A stretch of DNA of 64,000 nucleotides from CAVQCT01 sp964520865 (GTDB lineage: Bacteria; Zixibacteria; MSB-5A5; GN15; FEB-12). Both the position numbers and the translations under genes were made by a program. Shown here piece by piece: positions 41,794 through 50,377 of the stretch. The stretch's first letter is position 1. Every line of letters starts with the position of its first letter. The notes under the pieces are model-generated. The model was not told the DNA's origin and did no database searches. It saw only the letters and a program-made list of their open reading frames with translations. The stretch spans positions 1 to 64,000 of the forward strand of contig CAZFOY010000006.1 of assembly GCA_964520865.1 (NCBI GenBank), written 5' to 3'.

Positions 41794-43437
41794 ATGTCAC
41801 GAGGAAAGGTACTGTTTGTTCTGCTCTGCCTGGCGGTGGTTTCACTGCTGCCTCTTTCGAAGGCTTCCGCACAGTACGATACGCTGAGATGCGGAAACGT
41901 CGATCACAACGGATGGCTGGATATCACCGACGCCGTCGCGTTTATGCAGTATTTGTTTGATCTGGACGATCCGGCTCCGGCTGGAATCGACCTGGGCGAT
42001 GTAGACGGGAGATCCGGTATGGGCGCCGGTGATATGAATTACATGCTGTATTATTACCTTATGGGCGGTTCATTACCCTGCCAGGGGCCGGAACCTCCCG
42101 ATCCGGTCAGCGGTGGTTCGGTACATTTAGTTTCGGTCAGCGGTCTACAACAGGACGGCACAGTCTGCGCCGGTCGGGTCCTGACGTTCACTTTCCAAAT
42201 CTCCGGTTGGGATACACTCAATGTCATGACCGTATCCAACGGGTTCAAAGTCACTTCGCCGGACGATCCCGGTAGCGGAATTGACGCGAGCCTCAACTTC
42301 GATATTGATTCTCTCTGGGCCGAAACAGCGTCGCCGCAAGCGGCCGAGAATATGGGATTCTATGCGACAAGAAGGCCAATACTCATTTCAATGTATCCGT
42401 GGCAAGTGGTGTATCACGATTTGCCCGACTACTTCACTATCACCGTACAGCCGTTGGGCGACGAATGGATTGGCAAGACTATAGTGATCGATTCCTCGTT
42501 GTACGGCCACCTAGGAGACTGGGGTTGGTACTCGGATCAAACTACGCAGATCATCCCGAGTTGGGGCGGACCGTACACGTTTACGGTCGGCGAGCCGAAC
42601 TACCTGGCCGGGGATATCGATGACAACTGGAGTCTCGACATATCAGATCTTGTTGCCCTTGCCGAGTTCATGTTTCTTGACGGTCCCAACCCGCCGATTA
42701 TGGAGGCATCTGATGTCAATGGCGATTGCAGCCTGGGTGATATCTCCGATCTGACCTATTTTGTCGAGTATCAGTTCGGCCATGGTTCTGATCTAAGGTA
42801 CAGCTGCAGCCAGGTCAACAAGCGAGCTGTGGGCGATCTGACGGTGGAGGTGAGTCAGGCCATCGTCGGCGACAACACGATCATTTCTCTGAATTCGTCT
42901 GCTGACCTGAAAGGAATTCGGCTCGAACTTTCCGGCGGGACAGCCGGCAAGGCGGTAAGCCTGGTTGGTAAAGACCTCGATCTGTTCCAGGGGACGAGGG
43001 AAGGAATCACCCGTATCGGGCTACTTGACATGCAAGGTGCTCAAGTGATACCGGCTGGTAATAACAGGCTGGTTGAACTTCCGGGCAAGTATCAGGTAGT
43101 TTCGGCAACAGTGTCGGATATGTACAACCAGTCACACGCCGCATCTCTGGTGGCCGGAGAATCGGTGCTGCCGACCGGCTTCAGTCTCGAACAAAACTAC
43201 CCGAACCCGTTCAACCCGACGACGAACCTGAACTTCAGCCTTGCTGTCGCAAGCGATGTGCAATTAGAAGTCTACAACATTGCCGGGCAAAAAGTCGCCA
43301 CGCTGGTGAGCGGACGAATGGAAGCGGGAGAGCATGTAGTCACGTTTGACGCGAGCAATCTGGCAAGTGGGATTTATCTGTATCGTCTCGATGCCGGACA
43401 ATTCTCACAGACGCGCAAAATGATCCTCCTCAAGTAG
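41794..43437 (+). CDS. Secreted dockerin protein with T9SS-like C-terminal domain
   Basis: This 547-aa protein has a signal peptide ending KASAQ (about residue 27). A degenerate dockerin pair follows (GNVDHNGWLDITDAVAFMQY, about 33-88). Next come a central beta domain similar in layout to the part of the subtilase between its dockerins, and a second dockerin pair (about 268-330). The last 85 residues are FlgD-like (LEQNYPNPFNPTTNLNFSLA ... GIYLYRLDAG ... KMILLK), the form of type IX secretion or cell-surface sorting domains. The 154-bp gap suggests its own promoter, but family and position tie it to the subtilase. AAAGGAG precedes the ATG. Confidence 0.85.
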   Translation: MSRGKVLFVLLCLAVVSLLPLSKASAQYDTLRCGNVDHNGWLDITDAVAFMQYLFDLDDPAPAGIDLGDVDGRSGMGAGDMNYMLYYYLMGGSLPCQGPEPPDPVSGGSVHLVSVSGLQQDGTVCAGRVLTFTFQISGWDTLNVMTVSNGFKVTSPDDPGSGIDASLNFDIDSLWAETASPQAAENMGFYATRRPILISMYPWQVVYHDLPDYFTITVQPLGDEWIGKTIVIDSSLYGHLGDWGWYSDQTTQIIPSWGGPYTFTVGEPNYLAGDIDDNWSLDISDLVALAEFMFLDGPNPPIMEASDVNGDCSLGDISDLTYFVEYQFGHGSDLRYSCSQVNKRAVGDLTVEVSQAIVGDNTIISLNSSADLKGIRLELSGGTAGKAVSLVGKDLDLFQGTREGITRIGLLDMQGAQVIPAGNNRLVELPGKYQVVSATVSDMYNQSHAASLVAGESVLPTGFSLEQNYPNPFNPTTNLNFSLAVASDVQLEVYNIAGQKVATLVSGRMEAGEHVVTFDASNLASGIYLYRLDAGQFSQTRKMILLK

Positions 43438-43462
43438 CACCCGTGGATCTGTTGTACCCTAC

Positions 43463-43488
43463 AAACCCCCGCGGCGCGGGGGTTTTTT
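43463..43488 (+). terminator. Rho-independent terminator
   Basis: A 10-bp stem (43463-43472 with 43476-43485) built on CCCCCGC/GCGGGGG is followed by a run of T to 43488. It ends the CHAT-subtilase-dockerin region. Confidence 0.92.
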
Positions 43489-43946
43489 CTGAACAGAGAC
43501 AAATGGTAGCATCGTTCATTGACGAATGGCAATAGACCGTGAACTTGCCTCGGTGAATCTGTCCTCCCGAGTAACCAGTCGGGGTCTCGCCGGCGACATT
43601 CGAAATCGGCAACAACTCCTCCGGAGTATATGTTGGTCGCATTGACTCAGGGGTCAGGTCGAACTGAACAAGATCATTCTGTCGGAATGTCGGCCGCACG
43701 CAGGGAATCCGGCCGGACAGGGCAATCCCTTCTGTTGCCTCAACTTAGGACGTGCGCTCCAGCTTGTCTGGCGGCCCATTTCCGTGTGATCGTATTTCAC
43801 TTCTGCAATTCCGTGCAACCCAAACAAAATCGTTGCGTACATACTCCATGTTTGCTATATGGAACTGTAGGACTGCATCTCGAAGTCTCCATCCAATTGT
43901 TCCCGTCCGAAAAATACGAATAACATTGCAGGAGGAGGACAAACTT
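43489..43946. other. Non-coding stretch before the S9 peptidase
   Basis: I see no supported gene in these 458 bp. Both strands have short open frames without ribosome-binding sites. The peptidase frame is open from 43752, but its signal peptide and GGAGGAGG site place the start at 43947. Confidence 0.5.
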
Positions 43947-45839
43947 ATGCGAGCGATTCCTGGTCCTATGCGGATTGTGGCGCTGGCGTTGTTGCTGACC
44001 CTGGTGGCAGGGTATACCTTGGCGACACAGATTCCGATGGAGGATTTCTTTAGAAATCCACAACAGGCGTATTTCCAGATCTCTCCCGACGGGAAGTACG
44101 TGTCGTTCACGAAGCCGTACGAGAGGCGCATGAACATCTATGTGCAAAAGGCAGGTACGGATGAGGTTACCCGAGTAACCTCAGTCGCCGACAGGGATAT
44201 CTGGACGTACTTGTGGAAAGGGAATGATCGTCTGCTGTATCTGCAGGATTTCGGCGGCGATGAAAACTTCCATATCTTCGGAGTCGACCCAGATGGAAGC
44301 AACCTGAAGGATCTTACGCCGTTTGAAGGAGTTAAAGTAAATCTCGTGGACAACATGCCCGATCACGATACGGACATCCTGGTGTCGATGAACAAAGAGA
44401 ACAAAGAGGTATTTGACGTCTACCGGCTCAATACCGTGACCGGCGATTTGACCCTCGTAGCCAAGAATCCGGGAAACGTATCCGGATGGATGACTGACCA
44501 TAACTACGCCGTCAGAATCGCCAGTCGTACCGACGGCGTGAACAACACCATCCTGTATCGTGACTCACCCAGTGAGGAGTTTCGGGAGATTATGACCGTC
44601 GGGTTCAAAGATACATTTCAGCCAATTCTGTTCACTTTCGACAACAAATATGTGTATGCGCTGTCTGATCTCGGAAGAGACAGACAGGCTATCGTAAAAT
44701 ATGATCTCGCGAAGAACGTCGAGTTGGAAGAGCTGTATCAGCATCCCGAAGTGGATGTTACTTCGCTGAATTACTCCCGCAAGCGTAAGGTCCTGACGTC
44801 GATCGGGTATACCGATTGGAAATTCCAGCGGAAAATTCTTGATCCGGTGACGGAGGGCTATTACAAGATCCTCGACAAGCGGTTCCCCGGATACGAAACC
44901 TATCTTACATTCAGCAATCGTGACGAAGATGTTTGGATAGCGCGGGCGGTGAGCGATCGGACTTTGGGATCGTACTATCTCTTCGATGCTCGTACCGGCG
45001 AGATCACCAAGCTGGCCGACCGGAGTCCCTGGCTGCCTGAGGATCAAATGGCGGAGATGAGGCCGATCTCGTTCAAATCGCGCGACGGCCTGACAATCCA
45101 TGGCTATCTTACTGTACCGAACGGAGTGGAAGCGAGGAATCTTCCGGTTGTTGTCAATCCTCACGGCGGTCCCTGGCATCGCGACAGCTGGGGATTCAGC
45201 GGAGAGACGCAGTTCCTGGCCAATCGCGGATTTGCCGTCTTTCAGGTCAATTTTCGCGGGTCGACCGGATACGGCAAAAAGTTCTGGCAGGCTTCGTTCA
45301 AGGAGTGGGGGAAGAAGATGCAGGATGACATTACCGACGGCGTTAACTGGCTAATCGACCAGGGCATTGCCAATCCGGAGAAGATCGCAATTTACGGAGG
45401 GAGTTATGGCGGCTATGCTACGCTGGCCGGGCTCACCTTCACACCCGACCTCTACGCCTGCGGCGTTGACTATGTCGGGGTATCAAATCTGTTTACCTTC
45501 ATGAACACCATTCCGCCATACTGGAATCTGTACCGCGAAATGCTTTACGAGATGGTGGGGAATCCCGAGAAGGACAGCGTTCTGATGGCCGAAGCATCAC
45601 CTGTTTTCCACGTTGACAATATCAAAGTGCCGGTTCTGGTCGCCCAGGGCGCAAACGACCCGAGGGTCAACATCAACGAATCGAACCAGATCGTAGATGC
45701 CCTGAGGAAGCGAAATATCGAGGTGGTTTATATGGTCAAGGAGAACGAAGGGCATGGGTTCCAGAATGAAGAGAACACCTTCGACTTCTATCGTGCGATG
45801 GAGGAGTTTCTGACTGACCATCTGCTGGAAAACGATTAG
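43947..45839 (+). CDS. Secreted S9 prolyl-oligopeptidase-family peptidase
   Basis: This 630-aa protein has a signal peptide (PMRIVALALLLTLVAGYTLA). It is followed by a seven-bladed propeller with WD/TolB-like texture (ISPDGKYVSF, DNKYVYALSDLGRD, NRDEDVWIARAVSD). The C-terminal alpha/beta hydrolase domain has the complete triad: Ser in YGGSYGGYA, Asp in AQGANDPRVN and His in ENEGHGFQNEEN. It resembles acyl-aminoacyl or dipeptidyl peptidases of the S9C type. It probably trims peptides in the periplasm. It is a single gene. Confidence 0.95.
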   Translation: MRAIPGPMRIVALALLLTLVAGYTLATQIPMEDFFRNPQQAYFQISPDGKYVSFTKPYERRMNIYVQKAGTDEVTRVTSVADRDIWTYLWKGNDRLLYLQDFGGDENFHIFGVDPDGSNLKDLTPFEGVKVNLVDNMPDHDTDILVSMNKENKEVFDVYRLNTVTGDLTLVAKNPGNVSGWMTDHNYAVRIASRTDGVNNTILYRDSPSEEFREIMTVGFKDTFQPILFTFDNKYVYALSDLGRDRQAIVKYDLAKNVELEELYQHPEVDVTSLNYSRKRKVLTSIGYTDWKFQRKILDPVTEGYYKILDKRFPGYETYLTFSNRDEDVWIARAVSDRTLGSYYLFDARTGEITKLADRSPWLPEDQMAEMRPISFKSRDGLTIHGYLTVPNGVEARNLPVVVNPHGGPWHRDSWGFSGETQFLANRGFAVFQVNFRGSTGYGKKFWQASFKEWGKKMQDDITDGVNWLIDQGIANPEKIAIYGGSYGGYATLAGLTFTPDLYACGVDYVGVSNLFTFMNTIPPYWNLYREMLYEMVGNPEKDSVLMAEASPVFHVDNIKVPVLVAQGANDPRVNINESNQIVDALRKRNIEVVYMVKENEGHGFQNEENTFDFYRAMEEFLTDHLLEND

Positions 45840-45866
45840 TGTCGAGTGAGCGAACAATATCCGAGG

Positions 45867-45895
45867 CAGGTCGAAGTTGAATCAGCTTCGACCTG
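45867..45895. terminator. Hairpin between convergent genes
   Basis: CAGGTCGAAG (45867-45876) pairs perfectly with CTTCGACCTG (45886-45895). It lies between the S9 peptidase and the convergent SLC13 gene and can end both, although T-runs are poor. Confidence 0.55.
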
Positions 45896-45941
45896 TTCTC
45901 AAGTCATCGTTGAAGCGTTCGAGGGATATGAGGTCCGGAAG

Positions 45942-47459
45942 TTACGGCGTGAACCAACCTGGCAGTGATGCCGGGTTGATAGCGAAGACGGCAAGGCCAA
46001 GCAGGAACATCATGCCGGTGATCAGCACAATACCTATCAGATTCAAGACAATTCCTGCTTTTACCATGTCACCCATCGTGACCTCGCCGGAGCCGAAAAC
46101 AATTGCATTCGGCGGAGTTGCCACCGGCATCATGAATGCACACGACGCTGACAATGTCGCCGGGATCATCAACAACAACGGGTTCAACTTGATCGCAATC
46201 GCGAGGGAGGCAAGCAGCGGCAGGACGATCTGCGTGGTGGCGGTGTTTGAAGTCAGTTCGGTCAGAAATGTCATCACCGTGCTTATACCCAGTACCTGAA
46301 ACGGGGGAGAGACCGAACCAAGGCCGGTCATTCCGTGCGCGACCCAGATAGAAAGACCGGATTCTTTGAATCCGGCCGCAAGTGCAAAACCACCGCCGAA
46401 CAGCAGGACGATCCCCCAGTGCAATTTGGCGGCCGTTTCCCAGTTCATGATACATCCCTTTTCCGAACGCGAAGGAATGATAAACAGGAGGAGTGCAACT
46501 GCGATGGCCACGGTGCCGTCGTCGATAAAGCCCGGCACGGGCATCAGACCGGCCCACCCCGGCAGGGTAAATGCTCCCATCGTGATGTCGAGACGTGTCA
46601 GCCAGAGGAGCGCCAGCAGACCGGAAATAAGAAGCACGATCCTTTCTTCGTAGCTAATCTTTCCGAGTTTGCGATACTCCGCTCTGAGCATCTCAGCTTG
46701 AAGCGGTTCTGAACGACCGGGCATGAAGATTGTGACGAGAACGGCCCAGGCAAGAAGCAGAAAGAGGACCGAGAGCGGCAATCCGAAGGTAAGCCAGGAC
46801 GCGAAGGTGATATCGGGAGCGTTCGGAAAGTTAATCGCGAAGATTCTCACCAGTGCAAGATTGGGAGGCGTTCCGATCAATGTCGCCATTCCGCCAATTG
46901 ATGCTGAGTACGCGATGCCCAGAAGCAGCGTCACGGCAAATTTGCTAACTCTTTCGCCCGGGTCCGATTCACGAAACTGGAGGATGACAGAAAGCGCTAT
47001 TGGAACCATCATCATCGCCGTCGCCGTGTTGGAAATCCACATAGAAAGAAAGGCAGTTGCCAACATGAAACTCAGTACGATCCGTTTCGGACCGGTCCCG
47101 ATCAATCGCACCGTCCACAGAGCTACCCGACGGTGCAGATTCCATCGCTGCATCGCGAGAGCGACGATGAATCCGCCGATGAAAAGAAAGATTACATCGT
47201 TGAAATAGGCCCCGGCGACAGTCTTGCCTTTCATTATTCCGAGAAGGGGAAACAGCGGAACGGGGAGAAGCGCAGTCGCAGGAATCGGAATCGCTTCGGT
47301 CACCCACCAGATCGCCATAAGGACAGCAACGGCGGCGGTTCTGGTGACCGCCGGATTGGCCGGGTCGAGGTTTCCGAATAACAGAAGGATCAGGGCCGCC
47401 AACGGTCCGAGCCATAGACCGATGATCTGTTTAAGATTTCTGCCTCCGAAATGACTCAT
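45942..47459 (-). CDS. SLC13/DASS-family sodium:anion symporter
   Basis: This 505-aa membrane protein has about eleven to thirteen segments. Both substrate/sodium-binding SNT motifs of the family are present: MWISNTATAMMMVPIA (about residue 145) and ELTSNTATTQIVLP (about residue 405), together with GTPPNLALVRI. WWVTEAIPIPATALLPVPLFPLLGI near the N-terminus is typical. Family members import di- or tricarboxylates or sulphate with sodium. The start ATG 47459 has only a weak AGG site. It is a single gene. Confidence 0.95.
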   Translation of the reverse strand: MSHFGGRNLKQIIGLWLGPLAALILLLFGNLDPANPAVTRTAAVAVLMAIWWVTEAIPIPATALLPVPLFPLLGIMKGKTVAGAYFNDVIFLFIGGFIVALAMQRWNLHRRVALWTVRLIGTGPKRIVLSFMLATAFLSMWISNTATAMMMVPIALSVILQFRESDPGERVSKFAVTLLLGIAYSASIGGMATLIGTPPNLALVRIFAINFPNAPDITFASWLTFGLPLSVLFLLLAWAVLVTIFMPGRSEPLQAEMLRAEYRKLGKISYEERIVLLISGLLALLWLTRLDITMGAFTLPGWAGLMPVPGFIDDGTVAIAVALLLFIIPSRSEKGCIMNWETAAKLHWGIVLLFGGGFALAAGFKESGLSIWVAHGMTGLGSVSPPFQVLGISTVMTFLTELTSNTATTQIVLPLLASLAIAIKLNPLLLMIPATLSASCAFMMPVATPPNAIVFGSGEVTMGDMVKAGIVLNLIGIVLITGMMFLLGLAVFAINPASLPGWFTP

Positions 47460-47701
47460 GATTGCACCTGTCTCCCGATCGTCCTGCTATCTCGATGGTA
47501 TTGCGGGATTCGTCTCAAGTCAAACTTAAACTCTGAGCATACTTACGGGATATCAGAAGCGGAATTGGAGAGTTTCGTGTTTTCTCAATGCTCCCCAGAG
47601 GGAAGCTTCAGTATCGATCGGGATCGTCCTTGCGGGTGCGCAAGATACTGAATATATTTACTGTGATACCCTGTGACAAATAGATCTGGAGGAAGAGTAC
47701 G

Positions 47702-48172
47702 ATGCATGTTGAAGTCGTGACAAAGCCTGCATTCTCCGTGGTCGGGATCGAAGGACGCGGGCCGGCGAACAAAGGACCGGAATGGATCAAGCCGCTGTGG
47801 GAGACAGCAGTACCGCGCCTCGGTGAGATTCGTGACCTGATTCAGGATCGCGGCTGGGGTCTGATGTCGGGCGTCGACGAGTTCCTGGGAAATTGGGGCA
47901 AGGACGAGGGAAGATATATCGCCGGATGGGAATTGAAGCCTGAAGCCAAGGCGCCCGAAGGCTGGTCGGTCTGGGATGTTCCGGCGGCTACCTATGCGAC
48001 GATTGAATGCAAAATGGCAACCTACGGCGAATCATGGAAGTATATGCACGAGAAGTATCTGCCGGGTTCGGAGTATGTAAGGGACGGTGCAGCGCACGAA
48101 TACTATCCCCCGGAATTCCGCGACATTGCTACTGACAGCTTCTATTTGTACTTTCGTGTGACCAAGAAGTAA
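47702..48172 (+). CDS. GyrI-like/AraC effector-binding domain protein
   Basis: This 156-aa protein is a stand-alone SOUL/GyrI-type domain. MHVEVVTKPAFSVVGIEGRG begins the first repeat, and the second has VWDVPAATYATIECK. It ends with PPEFRDIATDSFYLYFRVTKK. The fold binds hydrophobic small molecules and occurs in BmrR/Rob effector domains and in GyrI, or as an enzyme-like stand-alone form. No DNA-binding part is attached. GGAGG lies 9 nt before the ATG. Confidence 0.88.
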   Translation: MHVEVVTKPAFSVVGIEGRGPANKGPEWIKPLWETAVPRLGEIRDLIQDRGWGLMSGVDEFLGNWGKDEGRYIAGWELKPEAKAPEGWSVWDVPAATYATIECKMATYGESWKYMHEKYLPGSEYVRDGAAHEYYPPEFRDIATDSFYLYFRVTKK

Positions 48173-48203
48173 CCTGCGGAGCAGATCGCGGCCGGGCCAC
48201 CGG

Positions 48204-48671
48204 TCACAGCTCGGCTTCAAGCTGTTCTATATCATTCTGCAGGGTCGCTTTCTGATTTGGTTCTTCCACCTTCTCAGCAAGTCCCCGTGCGGAGTCAAGG
48301 TGCCGGCGTGCCCTCTGAGGATTGCCGGCCACTTTCTCTGCGCGCGCAAGCGCTTCGTATCCGTAAGCTTCGTGAAACGGACCTGCCTGCTTGCCGAATT
48401 TGAGCGCAAGCTCGGCGTATCTCATCGCCTCCGGAGCGTTGCCAAGGATAGCGTAGACACGAGAAATCTGCCAGTTTCCACCGAAGAGGTTGTTGGGGGC
48501 GCACTCCGGACGTTGAGTCCAATGCCAGAGCGAAGTCATGCTCAGCAGGATCATCTCCTGGGCATCTTCGGACGTCAACTTATCCCTGTCCATAAATTCC
48601 CACGTTCTGTTGAAGCAGGCGATCGAAAAGTGTTTATGGGCGGACTGCAAATCAAAGGTTGGTTCTGTCAT
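48204..48671 (-). CDS. TPR-like helical protein
   Basis: This 155-aa protein starts at ATG 48671 with GGGAG upstream. It contains two to three helical hairpins of TPR type (QISRVYAILGNAPEAMRYAELALKFG and YGYEALARAEKVAGNPQRARRHLDSAR). The N-terminal WEFMDRDKLTSEDAQEMILLSMTSLWHW motif recurs in conserved cytoplasmic proteins of unknown function. No signal or membrane segment is present. It is convergent with the GyrI-like gene, with a clear promoter at 48721-48749. Confidence 0.82.
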   Translation of the reverse strand: MTEPTFDLQSAHKHFSIACFNRTWEFMDRDKLTSEDAQEMILLSMTSLWHWTQRPECAPNNLFGGNWQISRVYAILGNAPEAMRYAELALKFGKQAGPFHEAYGYEALARAEKVAGNPQRARRHLDSARGLAEKVEEPNQKATLQNDIEQLEAEL

Positions 48672-48720
48672 GACAATTCTCCCACGTCAATCCGGGTGAG
48701 GGTAGTACAATTCCACCTTC

Positions 48721-48749
48721 AATATATTTGCACTCATTATAGAAGGCAA
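48721..48749 (-). promoter_or_regulatory. Promoter of the TPR-like gene
   Basis: On the minus strand TTGCCT (complement of 48744-48749) and TATATT (complement of 48721-48726) are 17 bp apart, about 50 bp before the start codon. Confidence 0.7.
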
Positions 48750-49165
48750 GCGGCGCCCGAGTAAAGGGGTAAAAGTGGCTTTCAGAAGTCATTATTATCT
48801 ATTTTAGTCGCTTTTCGGGTTTTTTGAGCTCGGATTTCACGTTTATTTCATGTTAGTTCGCGAACTTATGCGTGGCAATGTTGTATTGTATATTAGCAAG
48901 AGCGCCTGTTCCGTTCGGGAATATTGTACATATCACCCCCGGTGCTCCAACGCCGATCCGAGACCGCTTCGGTAAGGCACAAGAATTTCACGACCGCAGC
49001 ATAAAGGCATATCAAGCCGCCCCACCGTTAACTGAGAACCGGCAGCTGTAGCCGGCAGACTTCAGATCATAATAAGACAGCGCGAGATCGATTCGCACGA
49101 GTCGATGCCGCACGTTCAACTCCAAATCTCGTGCCGATTCCGATATCAGCACGGTCGGGGATACT
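48750..49165. other. Non-coding region with a palindrome before the GT9 gene
   Basis: No gene is supported in these 416 bp. AGTTCGCGAACT (48855-48866) is a perfect 12-bp palindrome in an AT-rich stretch about 300 bp upstream of the glycosyltransferase and could be an operator. A 41-codon frame from 48850 lacks a ribosome-binding site. Confidence 0.45.
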
Positions 49166-50377
49166 ATGAATAGCAGCACCATCAACTTCTATGATCTTGC
49201 CATTCTGCGCGAGGTCATCCCGTTTCTTCGTCTTCGTCTGCGCATCATTCTACAACACTTGTCCGGACAATCCGGCCGTCGTTTCGACAACATCCTGATC
49301 GTCGCACCCTGTATCCTGGGGGATTGCCTTTCCTGTCTTCCCGCAATCGAAGAGCATTTTCGAAGATCCCGCAAGCCCTATGATATCATCGTGTCGCCGG
49401 ATTTTCGGTCCCTGGCGGAGCACCTTAGAGGAGTTCGTCGCGTGTTCGTTGCGAGCAGCTCATATAATCGGGCGACCGAGCGACGGGCCGGTAACGCGGC
49501 GGACATGCCGAATGAGTATGATCTGATAATAGTTCTGCGGCTGAGTCCCGGAGCGTTCAAGCTGATCAGGCCGGTCAAATGCAGGAGACTGATCAGCAGT
49601 GATGCGTCGCTGCTCAAATATATCTTCAGAGTGGCCCGAAATAGTCTGACCGGTCGACCGGTGGCACAGGCTCGTGAGATTATGTTCGATACCCTGAAGC
49701 TTTCGGATCCCTTGATTGACGGTCGCCTCCCATCGCCATTCGAACTGCCCGAGGATGTGGTCGATGGTCCCGCACAATCTCGTGCTGACGCGGGAAGCGG
49801 TCGAACGATATTGATTCATCCCGGATCAGGTTGGCAGGTGAAATTGTGGAGCGATGAGAGGTGGGTGGAGTTGCTTAAGATGATTCACTCACTTGACCAG
49901 TGCAGGTTTGTTTTTGTGGGGAGGGGTGACGATGAGTCTGCAGCATTCGAGCGAATTCAGCGCAGACTTGATTTCAGGGTATACTCGTTGATCAACGATC
50001 TGAACTTGTGGGAACTTTTCCTGCTCATGAAGAGATCCGACGGCTTCATTGGAATCGACAGCGGTCCGAGGAACCTGGCTCACTACGCCGGCCTTCGGAG
50101 CGTTACTCTGCTCAACCCGGCCGCCGTGAACAACTTCATGCCACTGGATAAACGTGACGTAATCGTAGAGAGACAGAACCGCTTCCCGGCGAACGTCGTA
50201 AACACGAAACGGGGGGCATGTCTCTCGGATATCACCGCCGAGGAGGTATTCGAGGCCTACAAGCAGATTCGAAAGCATATGTCAACTCCTCACCGAGTGC
50301 AAAAGCACAACATTCCCGCCGGACTCTTCGCATCTCAACTCCCGACTCAAGGAGCGACCAATGTCACATTCGAGTAG
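49166..50377 (+). CDS. Glycosyltransferase family 9 protein (heptosyltransferase-like)
   Basis: This 403-aa GT-B-fold enzyme has NILIVAPCILGDCLSCLPAIEE as the acceptor-side start. In the C-terminal half TILIHPGSGWQVKLWSDERW and GIDSGPRNLAHYAGLRSVTL form the nucleotide-sugar site of ADP-heptose transferases. It probably adds a heptose or similar sugar to lipopolysaccharide core or a surface glycan on the cytoplasmic side of the inner membrane. No other LPS genes are adjacent. GGGGATACT precedes the ATG. The 3' end overlaps the next gene by 17 bp. Confidence 0.9.
   Translation: MNSSTINFYDLAILREVIPFLRLRLRIILQHLSGQSGRRFDNILIVAPCILGDCLSCLPAIEEHFRRSRKPYDIIVSPDFRSLAEHLRGVRRVFVASSSYNRATERRAGNAADMPNEYDLIIVLRLSPGAFKLIRPVKCRRLISSDASLLKYIFRVARNSLTGRPVAQAREIMFDTLKLSDPLIDGRLPSPFELPEDVVDGPAQSRADAGSGRTILIHPGSGWQVKLWSDERWVELLKMIHSLDQCRFVFVGRGDDESAAFERIQRRLDFRVYSLINDLNLWELFLLMKRSDGFIGIDSGPRNLAHYAGLRSVTLLNPAAVNNFMPLDKRDVIVERQNRFPANVVNTKRGACLSDITAEEVFEAYKQIRKHMSTPHRVQKHNIPAGLFASQLPTQGATNVTFE

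Noticed and set aside
48850..48975. 41-codon frame starting at ATG 48850
   Set aside because: No ribosome-binding site and no similarity; it includes a palindrome more likely to be regulatory.
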